Positions 13,124 to 24,900 of a DNA stretch of 64,000 nucleotides are shown here, piece after piece. The notes under the pieces are model-generated. The model saw only the letters and a list, made by a program, of their open reading frames with translations, was not told the DNA's origin and ran no database searches. Location: positions 48,156-112,155 of the forward strand of contig QPMI01000263.1 in NCBI GenBank assembly GCA_004431415.1. Direction: 5' to 3'. The stretch comes from Cyanophora paradoxa (Eukaryota > Glaucocystophyceae > Cyanophorales > Cyanophoraceae). Position 1 is the stretch's first letter, and the number at the start of each line of letters is the position of its first letter. Position numbers and translations under genes: made by a program.

Positions 13124-14189
13124 ATGGCAAGCGAGGAGCACCAGGATGCACCCGAGCCGGACCCGCGGAAGGAGAGGCTGGAGCGCTCGCTCTCATCGCT
13201 GCGGGGGCCGGCGGCCGCGCCGGGGCGGCTGCACGCGTCCCTCGTGCGGGCGGTGGACGCGGCGGCAGAGGCGGTGTGCCGGGCGACGGGCGTAGATCCG
13301 CCGGAGGAGCGGCGGCGGGCGCTCCGCTCCGTGCTGCTGCTCGTCGGCGTGCCCGCGACGGTGATTGCCGCGAGCCAGGTCCTCCCGACCCCCGCCGTCG
13401 TCGCCCTGGACATCGGTGCGCCGCCGCCCGCCCCCGGCCGCGCCATCGCCGGCGCGAGGGCTCCGTTCGACGCGGGGCGGGGCCAGGGGTGCTGGCGATG
13501 AACATGCTCTGGTGGCTGGACCTCTCGGCGATCCAGGTGGCGCAGAAGCGGATCGAGGCGGACGTGGACGCGCTGCTGCGGGAGCAGGCCGAGGTGGACC
13601 GCGAGCAGGAGCTCCTCGTCGCCATCGCCGCCAGCAAGCACGCCGAGCTCGAGGCCCGCCGCCCCGCCCCGCCCCGCCCCGCCCCGCCCTGCAGCGGCCT
13701 CTGAGGCCGGCGCAGGAGCTGCGGGAGGAGACGCAGCGCGTGGCGGCGGCGCAGGCGGGCATGTCCCCGGGGGAGGCCCTCTTCCGTCGCAGCCGCCTCC
13801 TCGTCCGTGCCCGCGAGGTCCTGCCAACCGCCCCGCCCCGCCCCTCGGGGGCCGGCGCCGAGGCGGGGCGGGGCGGGGCGCAGGTGCAGGAGGACGTGGC
13901 GACGGCGTACGCGGCGGAGGCGCACGTGCGCGGCCCCGCCCCGCGCCCCCCGCGCGCCGCCCGAGGCGAGGCGGGGCGGGCGGCGGCGCAGGTGATGAAC
14001 CGCATGGCGGAGCTCTCCAAGGAGGCCGACGGCATCGCCATCCGCTCCGAGGTCCCCCGCCCCAGCCCCGCCGGCCCCGCCGCCCCTCGAGCCCCGCCCC
14101 CGCAGGAGCTCAAGAAGCGCGCGGACGCCGTGCTCGCCCCGGAGTGGATCGCCCCGGAGCCCTGGCAGCCCTGGTCCCGGCCCCGCTGA
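13124..14189 (+). CDS. Uncharacterised membrane-associated coiled-coil protein
   Basis: I do not recognise the family. The ATG at 13124 opens a polar, charged N-terminus. A hydrophobic stretch follows (SVLLLVGVPATVIAASQVL, then across the first intron ALDIGVLAMNMLWWLDL), suggesting one or two membrane helices around residues 75-125. The rest is Ala/Glu/Arg-rich helix (VAQKRIEADVDALLREQAE), consistent with coiled coil, ending in EPWQPWSRPR at 14187-14189. Exons join in phase across C-rich introns with GT donors (GTGCGCC, GTCCTGCC, GTGCGCGG, GTCCCCCG) and one GC donor (GCCCGCC). It diverges from AQR. An organelle or flagellar membrane anchor is possible but not shown. Confidence 0.55.
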
Positions 14190-14721
14190 GCTCTCGCCCG
14201 CCGTCAGCCAGCACCTCCCATTCCTCGCCTTTCCCCCGACTCGGTGACTTCCACCTTCTTTCATTTTACGCTCGGTTTTGATTATCGGCTCGGTTTTCAT
14301 TAGAACGGGAGCTCTCTATCTTCTTTCATGCATATGGGTAAATTTTGAAGGTTGTGTGCTTTAGGCGTGGGTGTACATTCGCTGTTGTTGTACTCGTAGC
14401 TCTAGTCAGTTGTCGTGTGCTTGAGTAGGAGCGCTTCCTAGGTCTAGATCTTGCTGTTGAACCCATTCACTCCATTTTCGCTGTTTGTCATTAGTACCCA
14501 CTCCCTTCCATTACATTACGCCAACTCTCGACATGTTATGCGCCCCGGCGGGGGCTACTGAGGCCCCCGTTCGGCGAACGGGGCTGGTCATGGCTGCGAG
14601 TGGTTTTCGCCAGGCCGTGCCCGTCCGCCACGAGTGACTCAGTGACGGTCTCACATGTGCACCGGTACCACCAATCATCAAATCACGGGATTCAGCGGGT
14701 CGCCCCGGCCTGCGGATGCCG
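14190..14721. other. Intergenic, between convergent genes
   Basis: 532 nt of lower GC content, with T-rich stretches around 14240-14340, between the 3' ends of the + strand unknown gene and the - strand GTPase-like gene. It probably holds 3' untranslated sequence of both. No coding or RNA feature was recognised. Confidence 0.45.
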
Positions 14722-17700
14722 TCAAAGGCGCCTTGAGAAAGAGCGCGGGCAGAGGCGCACGTCGGCGGCGCTGTAGGCGAGGGCGCCGGCGAGCTGGATG
14801 CCCTCCTGCTCGGCGTCCTCCGGCACCGGCGCCTCCAGGGAGCGCCCGGCGTGCCCCGGCGCGGGGCCCCCTGCAGTCTCCTGCCGGCGCCGCATGAGGC
14901 GATCGCCCGCTGTGTGCCCAGGAAAGGAGCCACGACGCACCCGCTCCTTCCCCTTCTCGCGCGCGGCGGCCTGGCTGCGCGCCCGGGTGCTCCCGCTCGG
15001 GCCGGCCATCGCCTTGTCGCCCGCGAGGGCCGCGGCGCGCGCGGCCGCCGCCTTCGCCGCCCGCTCCCGGGCGCTGGGCCTGCGGCGGCGGCGGGTCAGG
15101 TCGCGGGCGACGGGCGGGGGCGCGGGGCGTGGGGCGGGGGCGCGGGGGCGGACAGAGGGCAGTGGGCGGCGGCGGCGAGCTCGGGGAGGGCGTCGAGGTC
15201 GAGGCGGGCGGCCTCGCACTGCTTCCGCAGCTGCTCGAGCTTCTCCTCGCTGAGCTCCAGGAGGGCCCCCTCCGCCACCCGCCCCAGGTCCTCCAGCACC
15301 TCCTGGATCACCTCCCGGTACCCCCCCGGGATCTCCCGGAAGAGGCCCTCGAACTGCCTCCGCAGCGGCTTCTTCACCTGCGCCCGCAGCGTGGCGGCGT
15401 CAGCGGGGCGCGAGGGGCGTTGGGCGGGGCGGCGCGCCTGGTTGCAGACGCTGCCGAGGGTCTCGATGTAGGTGGCGAAGGGCGCGTTGCGGTACCTCCG
15501 CCGCATCGCCTCGAGCACGTGCTCCAGGCGCAGCTCGCCGGCCGGCGCCTGCCTCTGCGCCGGCGTGTGGGGCGCGGGCGCCGGGCGCGGGCTGCGCGGC
15601 GGGCGCGCACGGCGAGCCTGGAGCGGAGGCCGGCGAGGAGGTCGGCGAGCTCGTGGCGGAGGCCCCGGAAGAAGGCCGGCTTGATCGTCTTCTCCATGAA
15701 CGCCCGCACGTCCCGCACCACGCTCCGGTACAGGTACCCGTGCACCTCCGCCTCCAGGCGCCTGCGGGAGGTCGGCGCCGGCCGGGGGCGCGGGGGCGGG
15801 CGCGCTGCGCACTCGTTGTACTTGTCGATGATGGAGGCGGCGGCGATCTCGACGGGGTCCCCCGACTCGAGGGCGGCGGGGCGCTGGAGCAGCACGGGGC
15901 TGCACTTGGCGCGGAGGGTCTCCTCGCAGCCGGGGAGGATCCCGTCCACGAGGGCCCGCCGGATTGCGTCGCCCATCTCCGCCGGCACCGCCTTGACGAA
16001 GGGCTTGAGGAGGAGGTTGAAGAGCTCGGAGAGTTCCAGCTGCTTGCGGTCCAGGTCGCGCACGATGCGCCTCGGGTCGTCGCTCAGGTCCCCGAACTCC
16101 TCCCGCGCCTTCTGCAGCGTCTCCTGCTCACGCGGGTCAGGGCCTGCGGAGTGTCCCGGAGGGGGCGGCGCGCGCGCGCACGGGGCTGCTGAAGTGGGCG
16201 ATGGTGTCGCGCTTGCCCCTCTCGAGGACGTCGCGGTCGATCCCCCTGAGGGCCTTCTCGAAGACGGCGTTCCAGACGTGCTCGAAGCTCAGCCTCTCCT
16301 GCTCCCTGAACTGCTCGAGCGGCCGCCGCAGGCACCCGTCCGCGTCGGCCAGCGTCGCCTTCAGCCGCTCCCGGTCCGCCCCGCTCAGCGAGCGCAGCTT
16401 GACCGTCTGCGGCCGCCCGGGCGCTTGAGCGCGGGTGCGGCGGGGCCGGGGCGGCGCGGGGCGGCGGCGCACGCTCTCGAAGAGGAGCATGGCGCGGCAG
16501 AGGGTCGAGTGCGCCGCCTCGAAGACCTCCCGCCGCAGGCGCCGGGGCACGATCTCGCGGCGCAGGGCCTCCAGGCGCTGCTTGATCGCCTCGAACTCCG
16601 GGTGCTTCTCCTGCTCCATCGCCGCCGCCGCGGCGTGCCCCTTCTCCGCGAGCCTCTCGAAGTACTCCGTCGCCGCGTTGAACGACACGAAGGAGACCCG
16701 CTTCATCCTGCGCGGCCCCAGCGTCGGCGAGGCTGCGGCAGGGGCGGGCGCGGGGGCGGGGCCCGCACGCTGCCTCCTTCCGCATCGCCGCGCCGCGCGC
16801 GCCGCCCGAGCTGACGGCGGGGGCGCTGCCCTGCGCCTGCACAGCGCTGCTGGGCTCGAACTCGGCGAAGTGGCTTTCCCATTCCTGCCGGCCCGCCCCG
16901 TGACGACGGGACAGCAAGGGGCGCGGGCAGGGCGCACCGAGGTGGCGACGGGCTCGCGGGCGGCGATGGAAGCCTTGATGCGAGTCTCCCCGCGGACGCC
17001 GGAGATGTACCGCGGGTCGAAGGCGATGACTACGCCGTGCTCCTCGGGGGCGGTGAGGAGGTCGAGGACGGGCCGGCGCAGGGAGGTGAAGAGCGTCTTG
17101 GGGGTGTCCTTCGCCAGCACCACGTGCACGAGCACGTCCACGGGGCCCCCCACGAGCGCCGCCTCCCGCCGCGCCGCATCGTAGTCCGTCGCCCCCACCC
17201 CGTCCACCTGCCGCTCGCGTCACGGGGCGCTGCGCGCTGGCGGCCGGCGGCGGAGGGCGGCACCAGGCGGATGCCGACGCAGCTCTTGCTCGGGACGCCG
17301 ACCTCGACGCTGCTGACCAGGCCCCAGCAGCCGCCCTTGACGTTCGCGGTCATGAGGGCCAGGTAGCGCTGCACCGCCTGCACCGCCTCCTCCCGGCGCG
17401 TGTCCGCTGCGCGCCGGCGTCGGCGCCGGCGCCGGCGTGGGGCGGGGGCAGGCGGCGGGGCGCGGGGGGCGGGCGCACCGGGGAAGTAGAGGACGCTGCG
17501 GCCCAGGAGCCGCTCGAACGCCTGCAGCTCGCGGGGCAGCTCAAAGTGCTCCGCCCTGCCGCCGGGGGTCGGTGGCGGGCGGGGAGGTCACGGGCAGGAA
17601 CTCGGCCTCACCTGAGCTTGGCGTACATGCCGGCGGTGGGCACGACGGGGGCGTCGCCGTTCACCGGTGTGTGCGACAAGAGGTGCTCGTTGCCGGCCAT

Positions 17701-20700
17701 GGCGAGGGCGCGCGCGACCGCCGTGTGCTGCTGCATCCCGATGCGCACCTCGCCGCCGCCCTCCGCCAGAGCGGCGCGGATCTCCTCGAGCGCCGCGAGG
17801 CCGGCGGCCTTTGCCTCCTCGCGCTCCGCCGCCGTTATGAAGGTGATGACGACATAGAGGAACGCCGAGAAGACCGTCGCGATGGGCACGCTGCGAGGCG
17901 GTGAGGGGGCGCGTGGGAGGCGGGGGCGGCGGGGGCGGCGCGCCTGCTGGTGGCGTTGGTCGTGCGGCTCGGGAAGATGCTGCCGGGCATGAAGAAGGCG
18001 GCGAGGTCGGCGCCGGCGCGGGCCGCGAGCGTCTCGACGAGGCCGCGCACGAGGCCGGCGACGGCGGGCGCCTCCGGGGCCCGCAGCGCCTCCCCCAGCC
18101 GCTCCAGCTTCGCCGTCACGCGCGCCGGCATCCCCGCCGACGCCGCCCAGCCGTAGCGCTGCGCGCGCCGCGTCGGCGGGGCGGGGCGGGCCGGGGGCGG
18201 GGCGGCGGGGGCCCACGTGGAGGGAGGGGGCGGGGTCGTGGGGGAGGGCGGCGAGGGCGGCGACGGTGTGGGCGAGGGCGGCGAAGCCCTCGGGGCCGGG
18301 CATCCCCGAGTAGACGAACCCCGAGGAGAGCGTCGACTTGCCTGCCGCCCCCGCTCGCTCCGGCGCGCGCGCACCGGCGGGCGGGCGGGCGGGGCGGGGG
18401 CGCACCGACGCCGTTCCAGCCGACGACCTGGACGAGGAGCGGGAGGAGCTCGTCGAGGCCCTCGAGGAGCGCGAGCGCGTGGTCGCCCATCTTCTCGACC
18501 TGCGCGCGGCCGGCCCGGTCAGGCGGCCAGGTTCCCGAGGCGCCGGCTCGCGGGCGGCGCGCGGGCCTCCTTGGAGAAGAACTTGAAGAAGCGGGCGTCG
18601 GGGCCCGAGGCGGCCGCCCGGTCGAAGCTGTTCATTACCCGCTCCGCCAGCCGCCGCATCTGCCGCCGCAGCACCTCCACGGGGCCTGCGCGTCGGTCGT
18701 GAGGGGCGGGCGCCGGGGCGGGGCGGGGCGGGCGGGGCGGGCCTCCGAGAGAGGCGTCGCCGAGGCCGAGGGCGTGGAGGAGGCGCATGAGCTGGTCCTC
18801 CGAGGAGCCCGGCAGGACGACGTCCCCGGCGCCCGCGAGCCGCTCCTCGTACACGGCGCGGCACGCCCACACCATCTCTTCCGCCCCGCTGCGAGTGCAG
18901 CGCCGCCACAGCTCGAACGCCTGCTTCTCCTTGTTCAGCCGCGACTGCGAAGCAGCCGAGTCAGCTCGAGGCGATGGAGGTAGTGCAGCGGAACAGCCAG
19001 GACGCACGATGAGGACGGACTCGCCGGGGTTCTGCGGGTCCGGGAGGTGCGTCGCCTCGTCGTCGGCGGGCACTGCGGAGGGCGGTGGGCGGGGGCGGGG
19101 GCGGGGGCGCGCGGGCGGGGGCGCACCCCAGGTGATGAGGCCCGGGATCTCGACTTGCTCGTGCTCGGGGACGAGCACGCGGGCCGGCGCGGCGGCCGCC
19201 CGCGGGGCGCACGGGCGCAGGAGCGCGTAGGTCGAGCGGCCCTTGGCCTCCGAGGCCGCGAGGGCGAGGACGACCCGCGGGGCCTCCGTCGCGCCGTACG
19301 AGCGCCCCGCGAGGCACTTCCTCTGCGCTCGAGTGAGGCGGGGCGGGCGGGGCTGGGGGGCTCGGGGGCGGGGCGCGCCTCGTTGCGGTAGAGGATATCG
19401 ACGCGGAGGCCGGGGAGGCGGGCGGCGATCACCGCGAGGGTCGCCTCCTCCGCGAGGCGCTGGAACTCGGCGCCCCGCGCCCCGCTCTCCAGCGCCGCCG
19501 CGATCGCCTGCGTGGCGGACGCCGCCGCCGCCTCCTTCTTGGGCAGAAAGGAGCGGGCGAGCTTCGCGAGCCCCGGCAGGCGCGGGTGCGAGGCGTAGTC
19601 GGCTCCGTTGACCTGCCGGCGGGGTCAGCGCGGGGCAGCGACGGGGGCCGGGGAGGGGCGGGGCGCGCCCTCAGCTCCGCGACGATGGCAGCGAGCAGGT
19701 CCCCCTCCGTGACGGCGTCGCGGCTGTGCGCCCCGTGAGGTCCCCGCTGCAGCGGCGCGGGGCGGGCGGCGCACAAGAGGCCGGAGGCGAGGACGGCGAG
19801 GAGGGGGCCCCGGATGGGGTCCTCGAGGCAGCCGATGGAGGGGTAGAGGTCGCGGAGGTACACGATGCGGACGGCGGCGCGCTCCTTGACGCGGTCGAGG
19901 AAGGCGCTGGCGGCGGCCCTCTCGTCGGCCTCCATGGCGGGCACCTTGCTCGCGAAGTAGGCGAGGTCCTGCGCGCGCCGCTCGGCGCCGGGCGGCGGGG
20001 GAGCGTGTTGGAGGCTGCCCCGCACCTTCACGACGACCAGCGCGGGGCCCTCCTCCTCCTCCTCCTCGCCCCACGAGAAGCCGCCCTCCGGCAACACCTC
20101 CTCCTCCTCCGAAGAGGAGGACGAGGGGCCCGACGGGCCGGCCCCGCCCTCCGCCGCCTCCGCCGGCGGGGCCTCCTGAGCGGGCAGCGCCGCCGGGGAC
20201 GCGGCGCTCTTCCTTGCGCGCTTGCCGCGGGAGAGGATGTCGCCGGAGGCGTAGACGAGCTTGGCGAACTTGCCGAGCGTCATCGTCCGCCCATCCTCCA
20301 GCGTCAGCTCCGCGTACTGCAGCGCCTGGAGCGGCGGTTTCGCGTTCGTCCCGTGGACGATCTTGTAGACCTCGCGAGCCCACGACGGGCCCATCCAGGT
20401 GTACCGCTTTCCGCGCTCTTCCACCTGCACCGCCCCGGCGTACTTCGCGTCCTGAACCTGTCCCCGGCTTCAGGCAAAACGAGGAAAAAAGAAAATGCAG
20501 GGCGGCGCACCCGGCAAGAGTAGCCCAGGTACTTCAGCTCCGTGCCCGGGAGGATCTTCCCGTGGCTGACCAGCAGGCCCAGCAAGTACCTCTTCTGCGC
20601 CCGGACCTTCTGCATGTCCGCGATGCGAATAGTCTCGCTCAGCAGAGGGCGCTGCGCGGGTGCGGGGCGCAGGCGGTTAGGAAGGCCAAGCACGAGGGAG

Positions 20701-20780
20701 GGGAACGCGAACGTTCGCGGTCGCCTGGACATTAGCGTTCGCCTGCTCGTTCGAGGCCGACTGGTCGCCATTCTGCGCAT
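14722..20780 (-). CDS. Large multi-exon protein with dynamin/SLIP-GC-like GTPase motifs (tentative)
   Basis: Exons join in phase from the ATG at 20780 to the stop at 14722-14724; I checked many junctions, including GC-AG ones such as CTGAGG|GCGCGC. Early exons encode LLGLLVSHGKILPGTELKYLG, a basic/Ser segment and an acidic EEEEVLPEGGFSWGEEEEEEG run (about 20040-20120). An intron near 18350-18405 splits a Walker A-like motif, VVGWNGVGKSTLSSG. About 270 residues later GIRLVDGVGATDYDAARRE (about 17180-17300) resembles a G3 DxxG switch, followed by VDVLVHVVLAKDT. No clear N/TKxD G4 was found. The C-terminal third is helical, as in dynamin-family stalks, ending in a basic tail. A hydrophobic stretch TVFSAFLYVVITFITAA lies near 17830-17880. 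Two adjacent genes remain possible, but no internal stop or start forces a split. Confidence 0.5.
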
Positions 20781-21955
20781 CCTGAAGTCATTTCAGCATT
20801 CAAAGTAAAACAATGGACCGCTGGGGGCTCGTACCGCGCCGGCGGCACATTGACGGGCGTCCGACTTGCGCTTCGTGCCGGGCATGGTCTGATCGCAAAA
20901 TGTCAGATAAAGACTTTATGTACTGTTTCCACACGCAATCGCGCGCAGCGTTCACCGAAGCGAAGACTCAGGTGAGGTCTCGCCACGTCGAGCACGACGA
21001 CGAGGCCGCGGAAAGCGACGCTTTTCGACCTGTATAGGTACAGTTAGAAGTGCTGGGAAGGGTTTCACGCATGTACGCGGAGGCAATGGCGTCCCCAGGG
21101 AAGGTGAACGCGAACGCTCCTATCCTGCGGCAAAGTGCGAGCTAGGTGGCTATTCGCCCAGACAACGCAGCGGACCGTCTAGGAGATGTCACAGGACGCG
21201 TCGCTCGAGTGCGGGAAGGGGTGTTGAAGAAGTTTGGGGACTTGTCGAGTGTAGCGTACCCCCGGCCATCCCCAGCTGCTATACCCCCAACTTTCACCGA
21301 AAACGCGCTCTCCTGCCATGTTGGAGCTGTCTTGCTTGCCAGAATCGACGGGATAGCATCGCGGGATGCTAGACGAAGCGATTTCCTAGATCGGCCGGAG
21401 GCGTCAAACTGCCTCGTGTTTCGGCTCGAGACGGCCACTCAGTCTGTGCTCTACGTACGCAATCTACTGATCTGGCTTAATTCTATCGCTGACGCGCGGG
21501 TTGCCTCGTCGATCGGTCGGAACTGGGATCGCCGAGAGTTGCAAGCTTGGCTAGGGGCACGTACGTTTTCTGCATAGCACAGAACGAAAGATCGCAAACA
21601 GCTTCGTGCTGGCTACACCGAACTTCAAATCTCGGCTGCACTCGACAGCGTCGGCAGCTGCGCTGCTGCGCCGCGGCCTGCTGCTTGTGTGCAGCGCTAG
21701 CGCATGAGCTCATGATCATGGAGCTGTCCCGCTGACACTGTACGCGACTGCTGACTTGGCGCGGCAGACGGTTTGCACGACGTTGACGGCCAGTTTGCAA
21801 TTCTGGGGCTACAAGCACATGCGCTCGAATTCGACTCGGCGAATTTCGAAGTAGCTTGCGCTCGCGTGCAACGGACGAAGTTACGTATAATTTAATAAGA
21901 ATTGCCGACAATGAGGCAAGAGCGAGGAAGGGATATCTAGGGGCCGGCGGGCGGG
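20781..21955. other. Intergenic region upstream of the GTPase-like gene
   Basis: About 1.2 kb of moderate GC content between the 5' end of the GTPase-like gene and the 3' end of the WDR7-like gene. Open frames on both strands, the longest about 140 codons near 21146-21577, have no recognisable domain and an amino-acid mix unlike the neighbouring genes. I treat it as promoter and 3' untranslated sequence. Confidence 0.45.
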
Positions 21956-24900
21956 TCAGCCCATCTCGAACTTGCCGAGGAGGGCGCCCTCGCGGCGCAG
22001 CTCGACGGCCTTGCCCGACGCCTGCCACGCCACCGTGATTGATGCCAGCGCCCCTGCGCCCCGCCCCCGTCAGCCGCCCCGGCCCCAGGGGCGCCCCGCC
22101 GGGGGCGCGCCGGCGGCCGGCTGGAACTCGGGGCTCCGCGGCAGGCTGTAGGTGCGGATGCAGTCGACGCGGAGCATGGAGAAGAGGGAGCGCGAGGTGT
22201 GCCACGCCCGCAGCCTGCGCGCTCGTCGCCTCGCGCGAGGCGTGCAACGCGGCGGGGCGGGCGGGGCGGGGCGGGGGCGCGGACGTGTGGTCGTGGGCGG
22301 AGAAGGAGGCGAGGGTGGAGCCCGAGGGGGAGAGGGCGAGGGCCGTGATGGGGCCCCCGTGGCCCTCCAGCACCCGCCTGCCCCCCGCCCCGCCCCCGCC
22401 TCAGCCGCCCCCGCGCGAGCTCGGGCGCGCGCGCGGGCGGGCCAGCGGGTGGCGGTGCGGAGGTCGTAGATGACGATGGGGCCCTCCATCGTCCCCACCG
22501 CCAGCTGCTGCGTCTTCATGTTGAACGCCACCTGGGCGAACCTGCCCGCCCAGCCTCGGCGCGCGCCGGCGGGGCGGGGCGGGGCGGGAGCGGGGCGGGG
22601 CCGCGCGTGGAGGTGAGGAGGTGGAGGACTTGGGTGGCGGGCTTGAGGCAGCTCTCGCGCAGCTCGGGCACGCTCGGGTCCAGGCACCTGCGCCGGGCCC
22701 CGCGGCCGGCTCGCACCAGGCGCGGCGGGCGGGGCGGGGGGGGCCGGCGCGCTTGAGGATCGCCTCGACGGCGCTCGGGAGGAGCGGCACGATGCTCGCC
22801 GGCGTCTGCGCCGCGTCACGGGCGCACCGCGTCGGGGCGGGGCGGGGCGGGGCGGGGCGGCGCGGCGCGGGGCGCGCCTTGCGGACGAGGGCGGCGAGGC
22901 TCAGGAGCGCCGCCGCGCGCTCCTCCGGCTGCATGTGCGCCCGCGCCGCCTGCCGGCCCCCCACCGCATGAGCGCGGACGGAGCGCAGGCGATCAAGGGG
23001 CGCGCCTCCTGGCCCATGGTCTGGAGGAAGAGGGCCGGCTCGAAGGTGCCGACGAGGGTGAGGGCCTGGCGCCCCGTGGCCCCCGCGGGGCCAGCCGGCG
23101 CCCGGCTGAAGTGGTAGAAGAGCAAGCGGAGGAGGGCCGCCGGCTCGCGGATGTACGTGCGCCACTGGGGGTACCCCTTCGCCATCACGTCCGCCACCAT
23201 CACCCGCACCTGCGCAGGCGCTCAGGCGGTGGCGGGGCGGCGCCGGGGCGCGGGGCGGGGCGGGCCTTGGGGCCGGCGCGCTCGAGGAGGGCGAGGAGAG
23301 AGCCGACGACCTGGGCGGTCACGCTGCAGCGGGGTGAGGCGCGGGGCGGGGCCGGGGGGCGGGGCGGGCGGACTCGGAGGGGAGGGGCACGGGGTTCTGG
23401 TTGAGGGAGGCGAGGAGGGCGAGGATGAAGACGGGGGCGACGGGCGGCAGCGACGGGTCGTTGATGACCTCCATCGGCAGCTCCGGCAGGAACGGCACTG
23501 CTGCCGGCGTCAGCCCGGCGGGGCGGGCAAGGGGGCCGGGGCGGGGCGCGCGGCGGGAGGCCCAGGCGCGGACGGCGAGCTTGCGGGCGTCGGGGGCCAG
23601 GCACGCGACCGCCCCCTCGAAGAGCGCCCGCGCCGCCATCTGCAGCTCCTCTGCCCCCGCCGCCGCTCGGCCGCCGAGCGAGAGGCGGGGCGGCGGGGCG
23701 CGGGGGCACACCGCAGGGGTCCACCCAGTAGGCGACGAGGAGCGGGAGGGAGGGGAGGGGCGCCCCCTTCGGCGCCAGCGCGTGTGGCCGCAGGTTCCCG
23801 TAGTGCGTCAGCAGCCGCGACCAGACCGAGGCCGCGTCGGGCGCCCCCGGGGCCGGCGAGGGGGCCCCCATGAGCGCCCGCGCGAGGGCGAGGCAGGCAG
23901 CCGACTGCTGCGCCGCGGCGTGGGGCGAGAGGCGCAGCACGCCCCGCGCCGGGCCGCCCGCGGCAGCACGAGCGAGAGGCGGCCACCGGCGCCGCGCAGG
24001 CCGACGCTGGGGGGCGGGAGGGCGATGGGGAGGGGGCCGGGGGCCGGCGTGGGGGGCGTCGTGGAGGCGGCGGTGCGGGAGGTGGAGGCGGAGCGGGGGA
24101 GGCGGGCGTGGGTGGGGGCGAGGAGGGAGCGGAGCTCGGCGTCGAGGGGCATGTCGACCCCCCAGCAGTGCAGCGCCCCGAACAGCGCGGCGCCGGCGAG
24201 GGTGCGCTCCGAGGGGCCGCCCGGGGCGCCCTCGGGGGCAGCGGCGGGGGCGGGCCGGAGGGCCTCGAGGTAGCGCGGGAGGTGGAGGGTGAGGACGGGG
24301 ACGAGCGGGTCCCGGCCGCGCTGCCCCACGGCCGCCTCCGTGAGCTCGAAGCCCGGCCCCGAGCGGCCCTGGGCGGCCTCCGCGCCGTACGACGTGTCCT
24401 TGACCTGCACGAGCCCGGCGAGGGCCGCCAGGTGCGGCGGCAGCCGCCGCTCCAGCGCCCCCGTCGCCAGCTGCGCCCCCTCAGCGCCCCCCACGAGGGC
24501 GCGCGGGGGCCGCCTGCGAGGCGGGGCGCGCCTGCCAGACGTAGACGGAGCCATCGCGGCAGGCGGCGAGGAGGCGGTCGTTCGAGAGCCACCAGCGCAG
24601 GCGCACCACCGGCGAGCTGCCGCGGCGGGCGTCAGCGGGAGGGGCGGGGGGCGGGGCGGGGCGGGGCGGGCCTGTGGCCGCCGAAGTGGCGGACGACGCC
24701 GCCGGCGTCGAAGGCCTCCTGCTTGCGAGCGTGGCCCATGGGGAAGAGCTCGGGGACCACCGCGCCCCCGGACGCGCTCGGCGTCGGCGGCAGCGGGCCC
24801 GGCACCTCGTACTCCCCCGACACCTGCGCCCCGTCACGCGGCGCCGCCGGGACGGGGCGGGGCCGGCGGGGCGGGCGCGCGTCGGAGCGGAAGGAGGTCA

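Noticed and set aside
20813-21577. Small + strand frames of 75-143 codons in the 20.8-21.9 kb gap
   Set aside because: No family resemblance, no supporting splice structure, and composition unlike neighbouring genes.
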